Origin: Halobacteria archaeon AArc-dxtr1
Lineage (GTDB): Archaea; Halobacteriota; Halobacteria; Halobacteriales; Natrialbaceae
Length of the DNA: 64,000 bases
Assembly (NCBI GenBank): GCA_025517425.1
Contig: JAOPJY010000001.1
Location: 854,217 to 918,216, forward strand
Direction of reading: 5' to 3'
Under the pieces are notes generated by a model. That model did no database searches, had not been told where the DNA came from, and was given only the letters and a program-made list of their open reading frames with translations. Positions 9,265 to 17,898 of the stretch are shown piece by piece. The first letter of the stretch is position 1. Each line of letters opens with the position of its first letter. The translations under genes and the position numbers were made by a program.

Positions 9265-9702
9265 TCACTCTACAGGCGAAATCTCGCTCTCGAGTTCGCC
9301 GTCCGGTGTGACGACGACGGTTACCGCGGCAGTGTCTGGCCCCCAGCCGCTTCCCGCCAGTCGGTCGACGATCTCCTCGTTTTCGAGTACCAGCACGTCG
9401 TCGCCCGTCTCCGCGCGAATTGCGTACGCTCTGGCGTGCTTGATCCAGGGACCAGCGATCGACATCTCGTCACCGTCCTCGCCCGCAGCCTCCAACTCGA
9501 CCGTCTGCTCGTAGCCGTCGTCGAGATTGCGCCCCGCCGTTATCACGACCTCGACAGCCTCTTGGGAATCGTTTCTGGCAACGAGCGGATCGAACCGCAG
9601 ATCGTTGCGTCGCACGTATTGCTCCCTCGCGTAGGCTCCGGTTCCGAGAGCGAGGAGACCACCGAGAGCGCCACCGAGGAGCGTTCGTCGACTGTACCGC
9701 AT
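9265..9702 (-). CDS. Exported or membrane-anchored hypothetical protein
   Basis: This 145-residue protein starts with MRYSRRTLLGGALGGLLALGTG, a twin-arginine-like leader that may also stay as a membrane anchor. The mature part is acidic and beta-rich, with alternating valines in its last third (TAAVTVVVTPDGELESE). No lipobox cysteine is present and no catalytic motif is visible. It is convergent with the squalene/phytoene synthase. Confidence 0.65.
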   Translation of the reverse strand: MRYSRRTLLGGALGGLLALGTGAYAREQYVRRNDLRFDPLVARNDSQEAVEVVITAGRNLDDGYEQTVELEAAGEDGDEMSIAGPWIKHARAYAIRAETGDDVLVLENEEIVDRLAGSGWGPDTAAVTVVVTPDGELESEISPVE

Positions 9703-9831
9703 CAGTCAATCGTTCTCTGCATTCGACAAAACTGTATCGGGTATTCTCGCCGACTCTCGTTGACGTGTGGACTGTCGGACGTTCGTTCCGCCCGAGAACC
9801 GAGGATAATCTTCAAGAGCGATGGGTGAGAG

Positions 9832-10413
9832 GTGGGAACTGATCTGGTGATCGGAGTGGCAGACGAATCAGCCGTCGGGGAGACGGACGTCGACACACGG
9901 CGACTCGCCGAGCGCGAGCGCCGCGCCCTCGAGTCCGCGGGTGTCGAGCCGAACACCGTCTCCCGCGGCGAGCGTTCCTACCGGATGCTCCTCGACGACG
10001 GCGTCGAGCCCGGGATCGCCAACGCCCTTCGCCGTCGGTTTTCCCTCCCGTGGTCGTTTGAAACAGTGGGCGACCTCGACCGTCGCTCCGCTGAGGTTCG
10101 CGGTCTCGGAGCAGCCGAGCGGGAGTGGGTCGCCGCGAGCACCGACGAGGAGTGGCAGGCGTTCGAAACCGATCGCCACTACCACGCCGACGAGGGCGAC
10201 GAGTCATCTGAGAGTCGACCGTGGCCGAAGCCGACGCCCGTCCACCGTGTCGCCGGCGTCGGCCCTGACGACGCCACAGCGCTGGCCGACGCAGGTGTCA
10301 CCTCCGCAGAGCGCCTGGCAACGATCGATGCCGGCGCGGTAGCCTCGGCACTGGGGCTGAACGTGCTACACGTCCGAACCTGGCGGTACAATGCCCGCGA
10401 GTTGCTCGAGTGA
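9832..10413 (+). CDS. Helix-hairpin-helix domain protein
   Basis: This 193-residue soluble protein has a C-terminal helix-hairpin-helix unit: VHRVAGVGPDDATALADAGV, then TSAERLATID, as in DNA-binding HhH folds that read GxGP turns. A second, weaker helical unit (EPGIANALRRRFSLPW) precedes it. It likely contacts DNA without sequence specificity. The start is uncertain: GTG codons at 9832, 9847 and 9856 are all in frame. It converges on a small membrane protein gene 3 nt away. Confidence 0.7.
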   Translation: MGTDLVIGVADESAVGETDVDTRRLAERERRALESAGVEPNTVSRGERSYRMLLDDGVEPGIANALRRRFSLPWSFETVGDLDRRSAEVRGLGAAEREWVAASTDEEWQAFETDRHYHADEGDESSESRPWPKPTPVHRVAGVGPDDATALADAGVTSAERLATIDAGAVASALGLNVLHVRTWRYNARELLE

Positions 10414-10416
10414 GAA

Positions 10417-10668
10417 TCAGGCGATCTCGCGTGGCCGGCCCCACGTCGACGTGAGCGAGACGTAGAGGCCGACACCGAACAGCAACAGTGCGTAAAACGC
10501 CCACCCGGGCCAGCCAGTCGACAGGAACAGCAGCGCCAAGAGTAACACCCAGAGTCCCAGAATAGCCGCGTCGAGTAGTAGTCTGGCGAGAACGACGACC
10601 GTCGTTCGCAGTCTGCTCTGTCCGCGCGTGTCTCCCGTTTGTGTCGTGTCTGTGGTGGAATTGGCCAT
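10417..10668 (-). CDS. Small membrane protein with two transmembrane segments
   Basis: This 83-residue protein starts at MANSTTDTTQTG. A polar Thr-rich N-terminus is followed by two hydrophobic segments (VLARLLLDAAILGLWVLLLA and the GWAFYALLLFGVGLYVSL stretch) and a short basic tail. The start lies 2 nt from the stop of the upstream protease-like gene, so the two are very likely one transcript. Function is unknown; it may be an accessory membrane subunit. Confidence 0.65.
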   Translation of the reverse strand: MANSTTDTTQTGDTRGQSRLRTTVVVLARLLLDAAILGLWVLLLALLFLSTGWPGWAFYALLLFGVGLYVSLTSTWGRPREIA

Positions 10669-10670
10669 CG

Positions 10671-11834
10671 TTAGAAGTGATATCCCTGCGTTTCGAGGAG
10701 GTGGTAGGCACTGACGCCCCAGACGTAGCTCTGTCCGGGCCACCAGGTGCGTGCGTTGTTCACGCCAGCGATGAGCACGCCGTCGGAATCTTCCGGATCA
10801 GGGTGATAGCTGACAGAGCCGCTGTCGCCATCTATCAGGTCCATCTCACCGCCCCAGCGAATCTGCCCGCGTCGGCAGAACTCGTCGGTGAAACACGTGA
10901 TCGCGTCGATTCCCTGGATCGCTCCGCTCGTGTGGCCGGTCATCGAACCCACCTTCTCTAAGTACTCGTCGCGCGCGATGAGATCTGCGAGTCCCCAGCG
11001 AGTGTACTGACCGTTGACGCGGACCGGCGGACTCTGGTCGATGATCGATCCGGGTTCGACCTCGCCGTTTGGCTCTACGGCCACGATATCCTCGGCTGGG
11101 TAGGCGTTTCTGACCGTTCCCAGTTCGATTGAACTGCCGTGCTCGACCGGAAGCGAGAGCGGCTTTCCGCGGACGTTGTCGCTCCCCTCTGCGTAATAGG
11201 CGTGTTCAGCCGTGGAGAAAAACGGCCCGTCGCCGTCGCGATGGTGGAGCGCCGGACCAAGCGTTGCCGTGCTGTCGTCCGTCTCGACGGAAACGCCAGC
11301 GGGAGCGCCGTCGGAAAGCTCACTCGCCAGTCGCGGCTCGACCTCGCCCGGATTCCGACCGTCTTCGAGTTCGGTGATCTGCTCGACGTCGATCGTGACG
11401 TCTGTGATCATGTCTGCGATATCCGACAGGGTGCCCGTGCTGACCGATACTCCGACGGAGACCGACGCGGTTCCCTCGTCGTAAGAGCTCGGAACGACGG
11501 TGCTTCCGAGGTAGCCGGTAACCCGCAGCCGCGAGAGCCAGTCGTTTAGTCGGATTGCCGATTCGACGGCGGCGTACCAGTCAGCCGGTACCGTTCGCGT
11601 CCGTTCAGTGAGCGACCACGGATCGTCGTGGTCCTCACGAACCAGCGCGGTGACGACCGGAACCTCGCCATCGTCGGCCGTCAGAAAGTGGTCAACGTCG
11701 AGGAACTGAGCCATTCCGAGCGCGTAGCCGCCGCTGGCGAGCGTACGGAGGAACTCCCGTCGGTCCATCCCGGTATCGACGCGCTCGCGAAGCGTTGCTA
11801 GTGACTGGGTGCGTGTCGATTCGTCAGTTGCCAT
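10671..11834 (-). CDS. Tat-exported trypsin-like serine peptidase homologue
   Basis: This 387-residue protein has a twin-arginine leader (MDRREFLRTLASGGYALG, residues 23-40). Motifs of the chymotrypsin fold are present in the right order: His in STAEHAYY (residue 211), Asp in AEDIVAVE (249) and Ser in DGDSGSVSY (338). They are joined by MTGHTSGAIQG, a typical S1 strand, and two cysteines (314, 320). I infer an exported serine peptidase. I start at MATDESTRTQ; 89 codons upstream are open but look non-coding. The small membrane protein follows directly. Confidence 0.7.
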   Translation of the reverse strand: MATDESTRTQSLATLRERVDTGMDRREFLRTLASGGYALGMAQFLDVDHFLTADDGEVPVVTALVREDHDDPWSLTERTRTVPADWYAAVESAIRLNDWLSRLRVTGYLGSTVVPSSYDEGTASVSVGVSVSTGTLSDIADMITDVTIDVEQITELEDGRNPGEVEPRLASELSDGAPAGVSVETDDSTATLGPALHHRDGDGPFFSTAEHAYYAEGSDNVRGKPLSLPVEHGSSIELGTVRNAYPAEDIVAVEPNGEVEPGSIIDQSPPVRVNGQYTRWGLADLIARDEYLEKVGSMTGHTSGAIQGIDAITCFTDEFCRRGQIRWGGEMDLIDGDSGSVSYHPDPEDSDGVLIAGVNNARTWWPGQSYVWGVSAYHLLETQGYHF

Positions 11835-12267
11835 TCCTGTCGTCGGCCGTCTCGTCGTGTCTTCGATCGTCAGTGTACCCGCCGGCAGACTGCAGTCGCC
11901 GACCCCGGTCGTGAGTGCCCGAATCTCCGATAACGATCCCAGTATCCGCCCAGTGAGTCGATAGCAATTCTGCCTGCAAGTGCCGTCAACGGACCCCTTC
12001 GAGTCGCCAGACAGCGTTTTCAATCTGTGTAGCGCTCCGATTGCAGTGGCCTCGGTGCTGTGACGGCCCGAACCGTTCGAGCCGTGTCGTTCGACTAACA
12101 CGCGGAGAGACGGTCAGAGACGGACGATAGGCGGCCCCTATGAGACGGTATGATTCGATTACTCACCCCTATCCTTCGCATAACAATGTCGGGGTTGCTG
12201 GTAGCGTGGCGTGCGGTCTCATACGCTCCTTGGGATACGAAGCCGGTTCGACTCCGGTTGGGAGTCT
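11835..12267. other. Intergenic region with no supported gene
   Basis: No open frame here has haloarchaeal coding character. The minus-strand frame that continues from the peptidase gene is basic and cysteine-containing and is probably not translated. Near the right end (12242-12258) a GCCGG-TTCGACT-CCGGT segment imitates a tRNA T-arm, but no complete cloverleaf can be built around it. Confidence 0.5.
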
Positions 12268-12615
12268 ATGCGTTTCGACGCTGCCGCTATGCCAGTCGAC
12301 GCGACGGAACTGTCGGCCGTCGATCTCGAACGCCAACTCTGGGTCGTGGTCGCTCTCGCACTCCTTGGAGACGTCATCACGACGTTCGTTGGCCTCCATC
12401 TCGGGCTCGGCGAGTCAAATCCCATCACCAGAAGTGCAATCGAGGCATACGGACTGATCGGAATGCTGGGTCTGAAGGCGGTCGCAATAGGCATTGGAGT
12501 GGCCTGCCGTCCGGCGTTGAGCCAGGCGTACCGACCGATTATCCCGGCCGGGCTGGCACTCCCGTGGGTCGTCGCTGTCGGCGTGAATCTGTACATGATC
12601 TCGACGGTCGTCTAA
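12268..12615 (+). CDS. DUF5658-like membrane protein
   Basis: This protein of about 115 residues has three hydrophobic segments. Its first membrane helix carries the pattern LLGDVITTFVGLHLGLGESNP, seen in small haloarchaeal proteins of the DUF5658 type. The start is uncertain between ATG 12268 and ATG 12289; the shorter form (MPVDATELSAVDLERQ) is equally good. Function is unknown, although the conserved Asp, Glu and Asn near membrane boundaries suggest a structural or transport role. Confidence 0.7.
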   Translation: MRFDAAAMPVDATELSAVDLERQLWVVVALALLGDVITTFVGLHLGLGESNPITRSAIEAYGLIGMLGLKAVAIGIGVACRPALSQAYRPIIPAGLALPWVVAVGVNLYMISTVV

Positions 12616-12887
12616 CCGCCGTCGGCGACGAGCGGACGGTGCGCCGGTTACGAGTAGGGGTATCAGAAGAAGATTGGCACCACTAGGTGATGCATACACC
12701 GTCGTGTCAGCGTGGGGATTCGAGCGCACGACGCCAAACAATCTGTTACTCGTCTCATAGACGGTTGGCGCGTGACTCAGAGCGTAGAGTGGCCGCAGAT
12801 GACGATTGTAGGCACTCAGTACTCGGTTACCTGGTGTAATGGTTGGCGGCGTTTATCCGGAAAATCCCCGTTGTTGTCGACGCCATT

Positions 12888-14471
12888 ATGGCAGACATGA
12901 GCTCACGAAATCTACTCGTTGCCCTGGTAGCAGCGCTGATGGTCGGTGCCGCCCTCGCGGTCGGAGGCGGGGCCGCCGTTCCAGCCCAGGACGACGACCA
13001 AGCGACGGACGAGACGCCAGAGACGGCTGACGAATCGCCACTCGACGTTGTAATCGAAGAGCCAACCATCCTCACGGTCGATGACTTAGAGGAGTGGGGG
13101 GCTGACGACGCTACCGAGAACGGTGTTGACGATGCTGACGACACCGAAGTCGACGATACCGAAGCGGACGATAACGGCGTTGACGACGGCGTCGAAGAAA
13201 ACGGCGTTGACGACGCCGAAATGGACGATAACGGTGTCGACGACGATGCTGCCGTCGACGAGTCCCTTCACGTAGCGATCGACGATGCGAACGTCTACAC
13301 GGAAGCAGCCACACAGGCTGACGCCGATGCCGAAGACGGCCAGATCACCGTCGAATCGGCCACCATCTTCGTCGTCGCGGACGCACAGCTAGACGACGTC
13401 GACGATAACGGCGTTGACGATGCCGAGATGGACGACAACGGCGTCGATGACGGCGACGACATCGACGAGGAAGAAGACGTGGATGAGCGACCGACCGGCG
13501 AGAACGATGTCGCCGAGAACGGCGTCGAAAACGACGATAACGGCGTTGACGACGCCGAGATGGACGAGAACGGCGTCGACGACGCTGACGACAGCGTCGA
13601 AGAGAACGGCGTCGATGACGCCGACAATGGCGAAATAGACGATAACGGTGTCGACGAATACGTCGACATCGAGCAAGCCACTGTCTTCGTCGTCATCCAC
13701 GACGACGGCGACCAGACCGATGACGGAGTCGCTAACGATGACGACGGGATGGATGACAACGGCGCCGATGACGCTGAGATAGACGAAAGCGGCGTCGATG
13801 ACGCTGACAACGGCGTCGACGACACCGAAGCGGATGATAACGGTGTTGACGACGCTGACAACGGCGTCGACGACACCGACACTGAGGTTGACGACAACGG
13901 TGTCGACGATACCACGGACGCCGATGTCCACATCCAGCAGGCAGACATCTACGTCGTCCACCACGACGACGCAGCCCCGGTTGATGAGAACGGTGTCGAC
14001 GACGCCGAGATGAACGATGACGAACTAGATGAGACTGACAACGGCGTTGACGAGACCGAAGCGAACGATAACGGCGTTGACGACGCTGACGACGGCGTCG
14101 AAGAAAACGGCGTTGACGAGACCGAAGCGGACGATAACGGCGTTGATGACGCTGACGATGGAGAAATGAACGATAACGGTGTCGATGACACTGCAGAGAA
14201 CGGTGTCGACGACGCTGACAACGGTGTCGACGATACCGAAGTGGACGACAACGGCGTCGATGACGTAAGTCAGGACGCTGACGTCCACATCCAGCAGGCA
14301 ACTATCGTCGTCGTTCACGACGATGTCGCAGATATGCCAGCGGAGCCGCCTGCTGAGGACAACGACTACGACAACGGCGAGGATGACGACTACGACAACG
14401 GCGAGGATGACGACTACGACAACGACGACGGTGTCGAGCAGGCAGCGGTCGCGAGCGCGTGCCACTGTTAA
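12888..14471 (+). CDS. Exported Asp-rich repeat protein (DDNGVDD repeats)
   Basis: This protein of about 527 residues starts with a Sec-type signal (MSSRNLLVALVAALMVGAAL). The mature chain is extremely acidic. It carries many copies of an 8-12 residue unit around DDNGVDD[AT]E, which fits the calcium-loop pattern [DE]xDxNGxxD. Short Val/Ile-rich modules such as DVHIQQADIYVVHHDD and YVDIEQATVFVVIHDD interrupt them about five times. The C-terminus has three DDDYDNGE copies and ends with ACHC; there is no PGF tail. I infer an extracellular cation-binding protein. Start 12888 or 12897 is possible. Confidence 0.72.
   Translation: MADMSSRNLLVALVAALMVGAALAVGGGAAVPAQDDDQATDETPETADESPLDVVIEEPTILTVDDLEEWGADDATENGVDDADDTEVDDTEADDNGVDDGVEENGVDDAEMDDNGVDDDAAVDESLHVAIDDANVYTEAATQADADAEDGQITVESATIFVVADAQLDDVDDNGVDDAEMDDNGVDDGDDIDEEEDVDERPTGENDVAENGVENDDNGVDDAEMDENGVDDADDSVEENGVDDADNGEIDDNGVDEYVDIEQATVFVVIHDDGDQTDDGVANDDDGMDDNGADDAEIDESGVDDADNGVDDTEADDNGVDDADNGVDDTDTEVDDNGVDDTTDADVHIQQADIYVVHHDDAAPVDENGVDDAEMNDDELDETDNGVDETEANDNGVDDADDGVEENGVDETEADDNGVDDADDGEMNDNGVDDTAENGVDDADNGVDDTEVDDNGVDDVSQDADVHIQQATIVVVHDDVADMPAEPPAEDNDYDNGEDDDYDNGEDDDYDNDDGVEQAAVASACHC
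13105..14265 (+). repeat. Coding repeats for DDNGVDD units
   Basis: The DNA repeats GACGATAACGGCGTTGACGA with synonymous changes (GGC/GGT, GTT/GTC, GAC/GAT) in dozens of copies, in frame. The third-position drift shows that the repeats are kept for protein sequence and are not a fresh expansion. Longer blocks combining EENGVDETEADDNGVDDAD-type units recur near 14040-14150, which suggests later block duplications. Confidence 0.85.
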
Positions 14472-14660
14472 CGATCGAATAGCTGCAATCGGCTGCAGAC
14501 TGCTGCCCGATCGCTTTTTTGCCGGCGCACCGACGGTTAGTCACAAACCGACTGACGATTGCCAATCGCACTCTGTGGGAAGTTGACGTCCAACGTGACG
14601 ACCGTTTTCGATACGTCGTCAGTCGCTACGCTTATTCACCACTCGATAAATTGTACGCAT

Positions 14661-15914
14661 ATGGCTGAGGCGAACCCGTTCGAAAGTCTTCAATCACAGA
14701 TCGACGAGGCGGCCGAAAATCTCGAAATTGGCGACGACGTCATCGATCGGCTGAAACATCCCGAACGTGTCCTCGAAACGAACCTGACGATCGAGCGCGA
14801 CGATGGCTCTCTCGAGCGATTCAAAGCCTTTCGATCGCAGTTCAACGGCGATCGCGGCCCGTACAAGGGCGGCATCCGATATCACCCCGAAGTTACCCGC
14901 GACGAGGTGAAGGCACTGTCGGGCTGGATGGTGTATAAGTGTGCCACCGTGGACATCCCCTACGGCGGTGGGAAAGGTGGCATCGCCGTCGATCCCGACG
15001 GGTACTCTGCAGCCGAGCTCGAGCGGCTCTCCCGTGCGTTCGCGGTCGAGCTACGGCCACTGATCGGCGTCGATCGGGACATTCCCGCACCCGACGTCAA
15101 TACCGGCCAGCGAGAGATGGGCTGGATCAAAGATACCTACGAAACGCTCGAGAACACGACCGAGCCGGGCGTTATCACGGGCAAAGCTGTCGACAGCGAC
15201 GGCAGTGAGGGACGCGTCGAAGCGACCGGCCGCTCGACCGTCGTCGCCGCCCGCGAGGCCTTCGAGTACCTGGGACGAGACATCGCCGATGCGACCGTCG
15301 CGATTCAGGGGTACGGTAACGCGGGCTGGATCTCCGCGAAACTCGTCGACGAGATGGGCGCAACCGTCGTCGCCGTCAGCGACTCCAGCGGCGGGGTCGC
15401 CAACCCCGACGGGCTGGATCCGATCGCAGTCAAAGAGTACAAAAATGAGACGGGAAGCGTCGTCGGATACGAGGGCGCGACCGAGGAACTCACGAACGAA
15501 GACGTACTCACCCGCGACGTCGACTTGCTCGTTCCCGCGGCCCTCGAGAACGCGATCGACGGAGACCTAGCCCAGGAGGTCGAGGCTGACGTCATCTCCG
15601 AGGCGGCCAACGGACCGCTGACACCAGCGGCAGACGAGGTGCTTGCCGACACCGAGACGATCGTCATCCCCGACATTCTCGCGAACGCCGGGGGGGTCAC
15701 CGTCTCGTACTTCGAGTGGGTGCAGAACCGCCAGCGCTTCTACTGGACCGAAGAGCGCGTCAACGAAGAACTCGACGCGATTATCGTCGACGCGTTCGAC
15801 GCCCTCGTCGACACCTACGAGGAACACGACGTAGAAACGTTCCGGACGGCCGCCTACGTCGTCGCGGTTCAGCGCGTCGCCGACGCCTTTGAGCAACACG
15901 GCGCGTTCCCCTGA
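14661..15914 (+). CDS. gdhA: Glutamate dehydrogenase
   Basis: This 417-residue hexameric-type glutamate dehydrogenase interconverts glutamate with 2-oxoglutarate and ammonia. It shows the substrate segment [13 protein letters not shown], the glycine-rich catalytic block [10 protein letters not shown] with its lysine, the catalytic Asp in [14 protein letters not shown] and the cofactor site [12 protein letters not shown] start at [10 protein letters not shown]; the upstream 34 codons contain the promoter (CTTATTCACC about 30 nt before). NAD versus NADP preference cannot be read reliably. Confidence 0.95.
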   Translation: MAEANPFESLQSQIDEAAENLEIGDDVIDRLKHPERVLETNLTIERDDGSLERFKAFRSQFNGDRGPYKGGIRYHPEVTRDEVKALSGWMVYKCATVDIPYGGGKGGIAVDPDGYSAAELERLSRAFAVELRPLIGVDRDIPAPDVNTGQREMGWIKDTYETLENTTEPGVITGKAVDSDGSEGRVEATGRSTVVAAREAFEYLGRDIADATVAIQGYGNAGWISAKLVDEMGATVVAVSDSSGGVANPDGLDPIAVKEYKNETGSVVGYEGATEELTNEDVLTRDVDLLVPAALENAIDGDLAQEVEADVISEAANGPLTPAADEVLADTETIVIPDILANAGGVTVSYFEWVQNRQRFYWTEERVNEELDAIIVDAFDALVDTYEEHDVETFRTAAYVVAVQRVADAFEQHGAFP

Positions 15915-16066
15915 CGAACAGGGCGCGTTCCCCTGACGTGGGCGTTCGATGCTCGCGGTGACCGACCAGCGAGTGGTCGCTTCTCATGAAAGTCACGGAA
16001 CCCAACGTTTTCTGTGGAGTCGCGATAGGTATTTGGTCTTCCTGACTGTCTGGGTAGGTGAATCGA

Positions 16067-16573
16067 ATGCTCCGCGAACGACTCTCGACGTACCGCGATC
16101 GGGCCCGCCGAGAGCTCACGACGGCGATGACCGCGGAGTACACGCCACACGAGATCGCGCTGAGCTTCGCGATCGGGCTGTTCGTAACGGCGATGCCGAC
16201 CGGTGGTCTCGGTATCGGACTGCTACTCGGGCTGGCCTACTGGCAGGCGTGGGCGAGCAAGGCGGCGATGATCGCGGCGATTGCGGTGTTGAACCCGCTG
16301 GTCAAGCCGGCGGTTTACGTCGCCAGCTACCAGCTCGGCGCCGCTCTGCTCGGCAGCGAACTCGTGGTCTCGCTGGGCCATCCGACGCTCGATCTGGGGC
16401 TCGAAATCGTCCAGTTCCTCCTGTTTGGAAACCTCGTGATCGCCCTCTTGCTCGCTGCGCTGGGCTACGTCGCCGTCTTCCGGGTGACAGTGGCCTACCG
16501 CCAGCGCCAGGAACAAGTCTCGCCGGGTGGCGCCTGGGCCACCCTCTCCGTATTCGGCCGACGAAAGCGATAG
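16067..16573 (+). CDS. DUF2062 family membrane protein
   Basis: This protein of about 168 residues carries the DUF2062 pattern: EYTPHEIALSFAIGLFVTAM followed by PTGGLG and LNPLVKPAVY, with three to four membrane helices. A GTATTT box at 16029-16034 lies 27 nt before an in-frame GTG at 16058, so a start three codons earlier is equally possible. Its function is unknown; bacterial relatives are linked to cell-envelope lipid or sugar metabolism only by context. It is convergent with the next gene. Confidence 0.8.
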   Translation: MLRERLSTYRDRARRELTTAMTAEYTPHEIALSFAIGLFVTAMPTGGLGIGLLLGLAYWQAWASKAAMIAAIAVLNPLVKPAVYVASYQLGAALLGSELVVSLGHPTLDLGLEIVQFLLFGNLVIALLLAALGYVAVFRVTVAYRQRQEQVSPGGAWATLSVFGRRKR

Positions 16574-16576
16574 CCA

Positions 16577-17755
16577 CTACCAGCCGCGATTCTCGTCGTC
16601 TTCGTCACGGTCGCTCGTCTCGTCCCACGTCGACCAGCCGTCGTCGTCTGTTTCGGACCGGCTATCGTCCTCGTTGCCACCGTTCCAACCGTCGTCCTTG
16701 CCGCCAGCAGCGCCCCAGCCATCGTTCCCGTCTGAGTCGTCAGGGACGCCGATCCCTGGCTCACCGTCTCGTACTGCCTCTCGCTGGTCGGGGATCAGAT
16801 CGAGTTCGGGGTCGGTGTCACCGAGCAAGAGCAGCGCGTAGTACTGGAAGTACGTGGTGATCGGGACCCACACCAGCGCGACGAACACCAGAAAACTGAT
16901 CAGCGCGAGCACGACCAGGAGGAGGACGGGAATCGCCGCGAGGTCGCCGAGGGCGGCGACCAGAACCACGGCGACGACCACAACGGGGATCGCGAAGGCG
17001 AGCAACGAGATGCCGACGACGAACCAGACGGTAATCGAGATGACGAGGTTGAGAATCCAGACCAGCAGCAGGTAGACGACGTACTCCGCCCAGTTTCCGG
17101 CAAGCGCCGAGAGGAATCGACGCCAGGCGCTCAACACGCCGCGTTCTTCGAGCAACATCACCGGGGCGACGAACTCGGAGGTAAATCGGTTGACGACCGC
17201 GTACGAGAGAGCGACGGCCCCACCGAACAAGACGACCGCACCGGCCTCCACACCCGAGAGCGCGGAGAGTCCACCTGCCCCCGAGACGAGCAGGTAACTC
17301 GGAACGAGCGCCACCAGTGACGCGAGGAGCAACAGCGCGATTCGGAACCCGAACAGCCGGAGGCCGCGACCGAGGTTCTCGCGGAAATACCGGCGCACGT
17401 GAACCGTAGACGTACTGAGCGACTGGATGAAGACGAACTCCATGATCGCGGCGAGCAGGGCGTAGACGAGCCAGATGCCAAACACCACCAGCCCGATCAA
17501 CACGAGTGCGAGCACCAGCTCCTCCCAGGGCACCTCTTCGCCGGTCTCAGCTTCGAACTCGGATTCGAACTCCGAGAGGAACTCCCCGTCAGTGGTCATC
17601 TGAACGTCGCCGGCCGGAACCGAGGGGCCGCCGAATCCGAGGCTGCTGACGAAAAAGACGATCACGGCGAGCCTGAGCCACAGCCCGGGCCGAGCCGGCG
17701 TCAGGAACTCGCGGGTTGCGTCGATCGCATCGCTGAGGTCGTCGACGGCGTGCAT
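16577..17755 (-). CDS. Haloarchaeal multi-spanning membrane protein (DUF7544-like)
   Basis: This 392-residue protein has about six membrane helices after an amphipathic N-terminus (MHAVDDLSDAIDATREFLTP) and ends in a long Asp/Gly/Trp-rich polar tail (residues 340-392). The N-terminal pattern recurs in a haloarchaeal family of unknown function, related in layout to the glycerophosphoryl-diester membrane domain family. I start at MHAVDD; a further 15 codons are open upstream but overlap the putative promoter. Confidence 0.72.
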   Translation of the reverse strand: MHAVDDLSDAIDATREFLTPARPGLWLRLAVIVFFVSSLGFGGPSVPAGDVQMTTDGEFLSEFESEFEAETGEEVPWEELVLALVLIGLVVFGIWLVYALLAAIMEFVFIQSLSTSTVHVRRYFRENLGRGLRLFGFRIALLLLASLVALVPSYLLVSGAGGLSALSGVEAGAVVLFGGAVALSYAVVNRFTSEFVAPVMLLEERGVLSAWRRFLSALAGNWAEYVVYLLLVWILNLVISITVWFVVGISLLAFAIPVVVVAVVLVAALGDLAAIPVLLLVVLALISFLVFVALVWVPITTYFQYYALLLLGDTDPELDLIPDQREAVRDGEPGIGVPDDSDGNDGWGAAGGKDDGWNGGNEDDSRSETDDDGWSTWDETSDRDEDDENRGW

Positions 17756-17779
17756 ATGCCACCCCATACTCTCGACACA

Positions 17780-17812
17780 GTGAAAATGATACTGTTTCAC
17801 AGTGATCGAACG
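17780..17812 (+). promoter_or_regulatory. Inverted repeat between divergent genes
   Basis: The sequence GTGAAA-(9 nt)-TTTCAC forms an imperfectly extended dyad (ACAGTGAAAATG / CTGTTTCACAGT) about 30 nt upstream of the membrane protein start at 17755. CAGTG recurs three times in the region. It is a candidate operator for the minus-strand gene; the plus-strand kinase has its own TTTAACC box 25-30 nt before 17899. Confidence 0.3.
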
Positions 17813-17898
17813 GGGACGAGCAGTGTGACGGGGACAGCAACCTTCGAACGAGAGACTCGGTCGGGACGTTTAACCTACCGGCCCGTCTGTGTCGTGAT

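Noticed and set aside
12225-12266. tRNA gene
   Set aside because: Only the T-arm is convincing. No 7-bp acceptor stem partner for TGGGAGT exists at the needed distance, and the anticodon stem has mismatches.
13105-14265. CRISPR array
   Set aside because: The repeats have no regular spacers, vary at third codon positions and stay in frame within one open reading frame.
13111-14301. Long minus-strand frames opposite the Asp-rich repeats
   Set aside because: They encode low-complexity Arg/His or Val/Ser strings that only mirror the repeats of the plus-strand gene; composition is not haloarchaeal coding.
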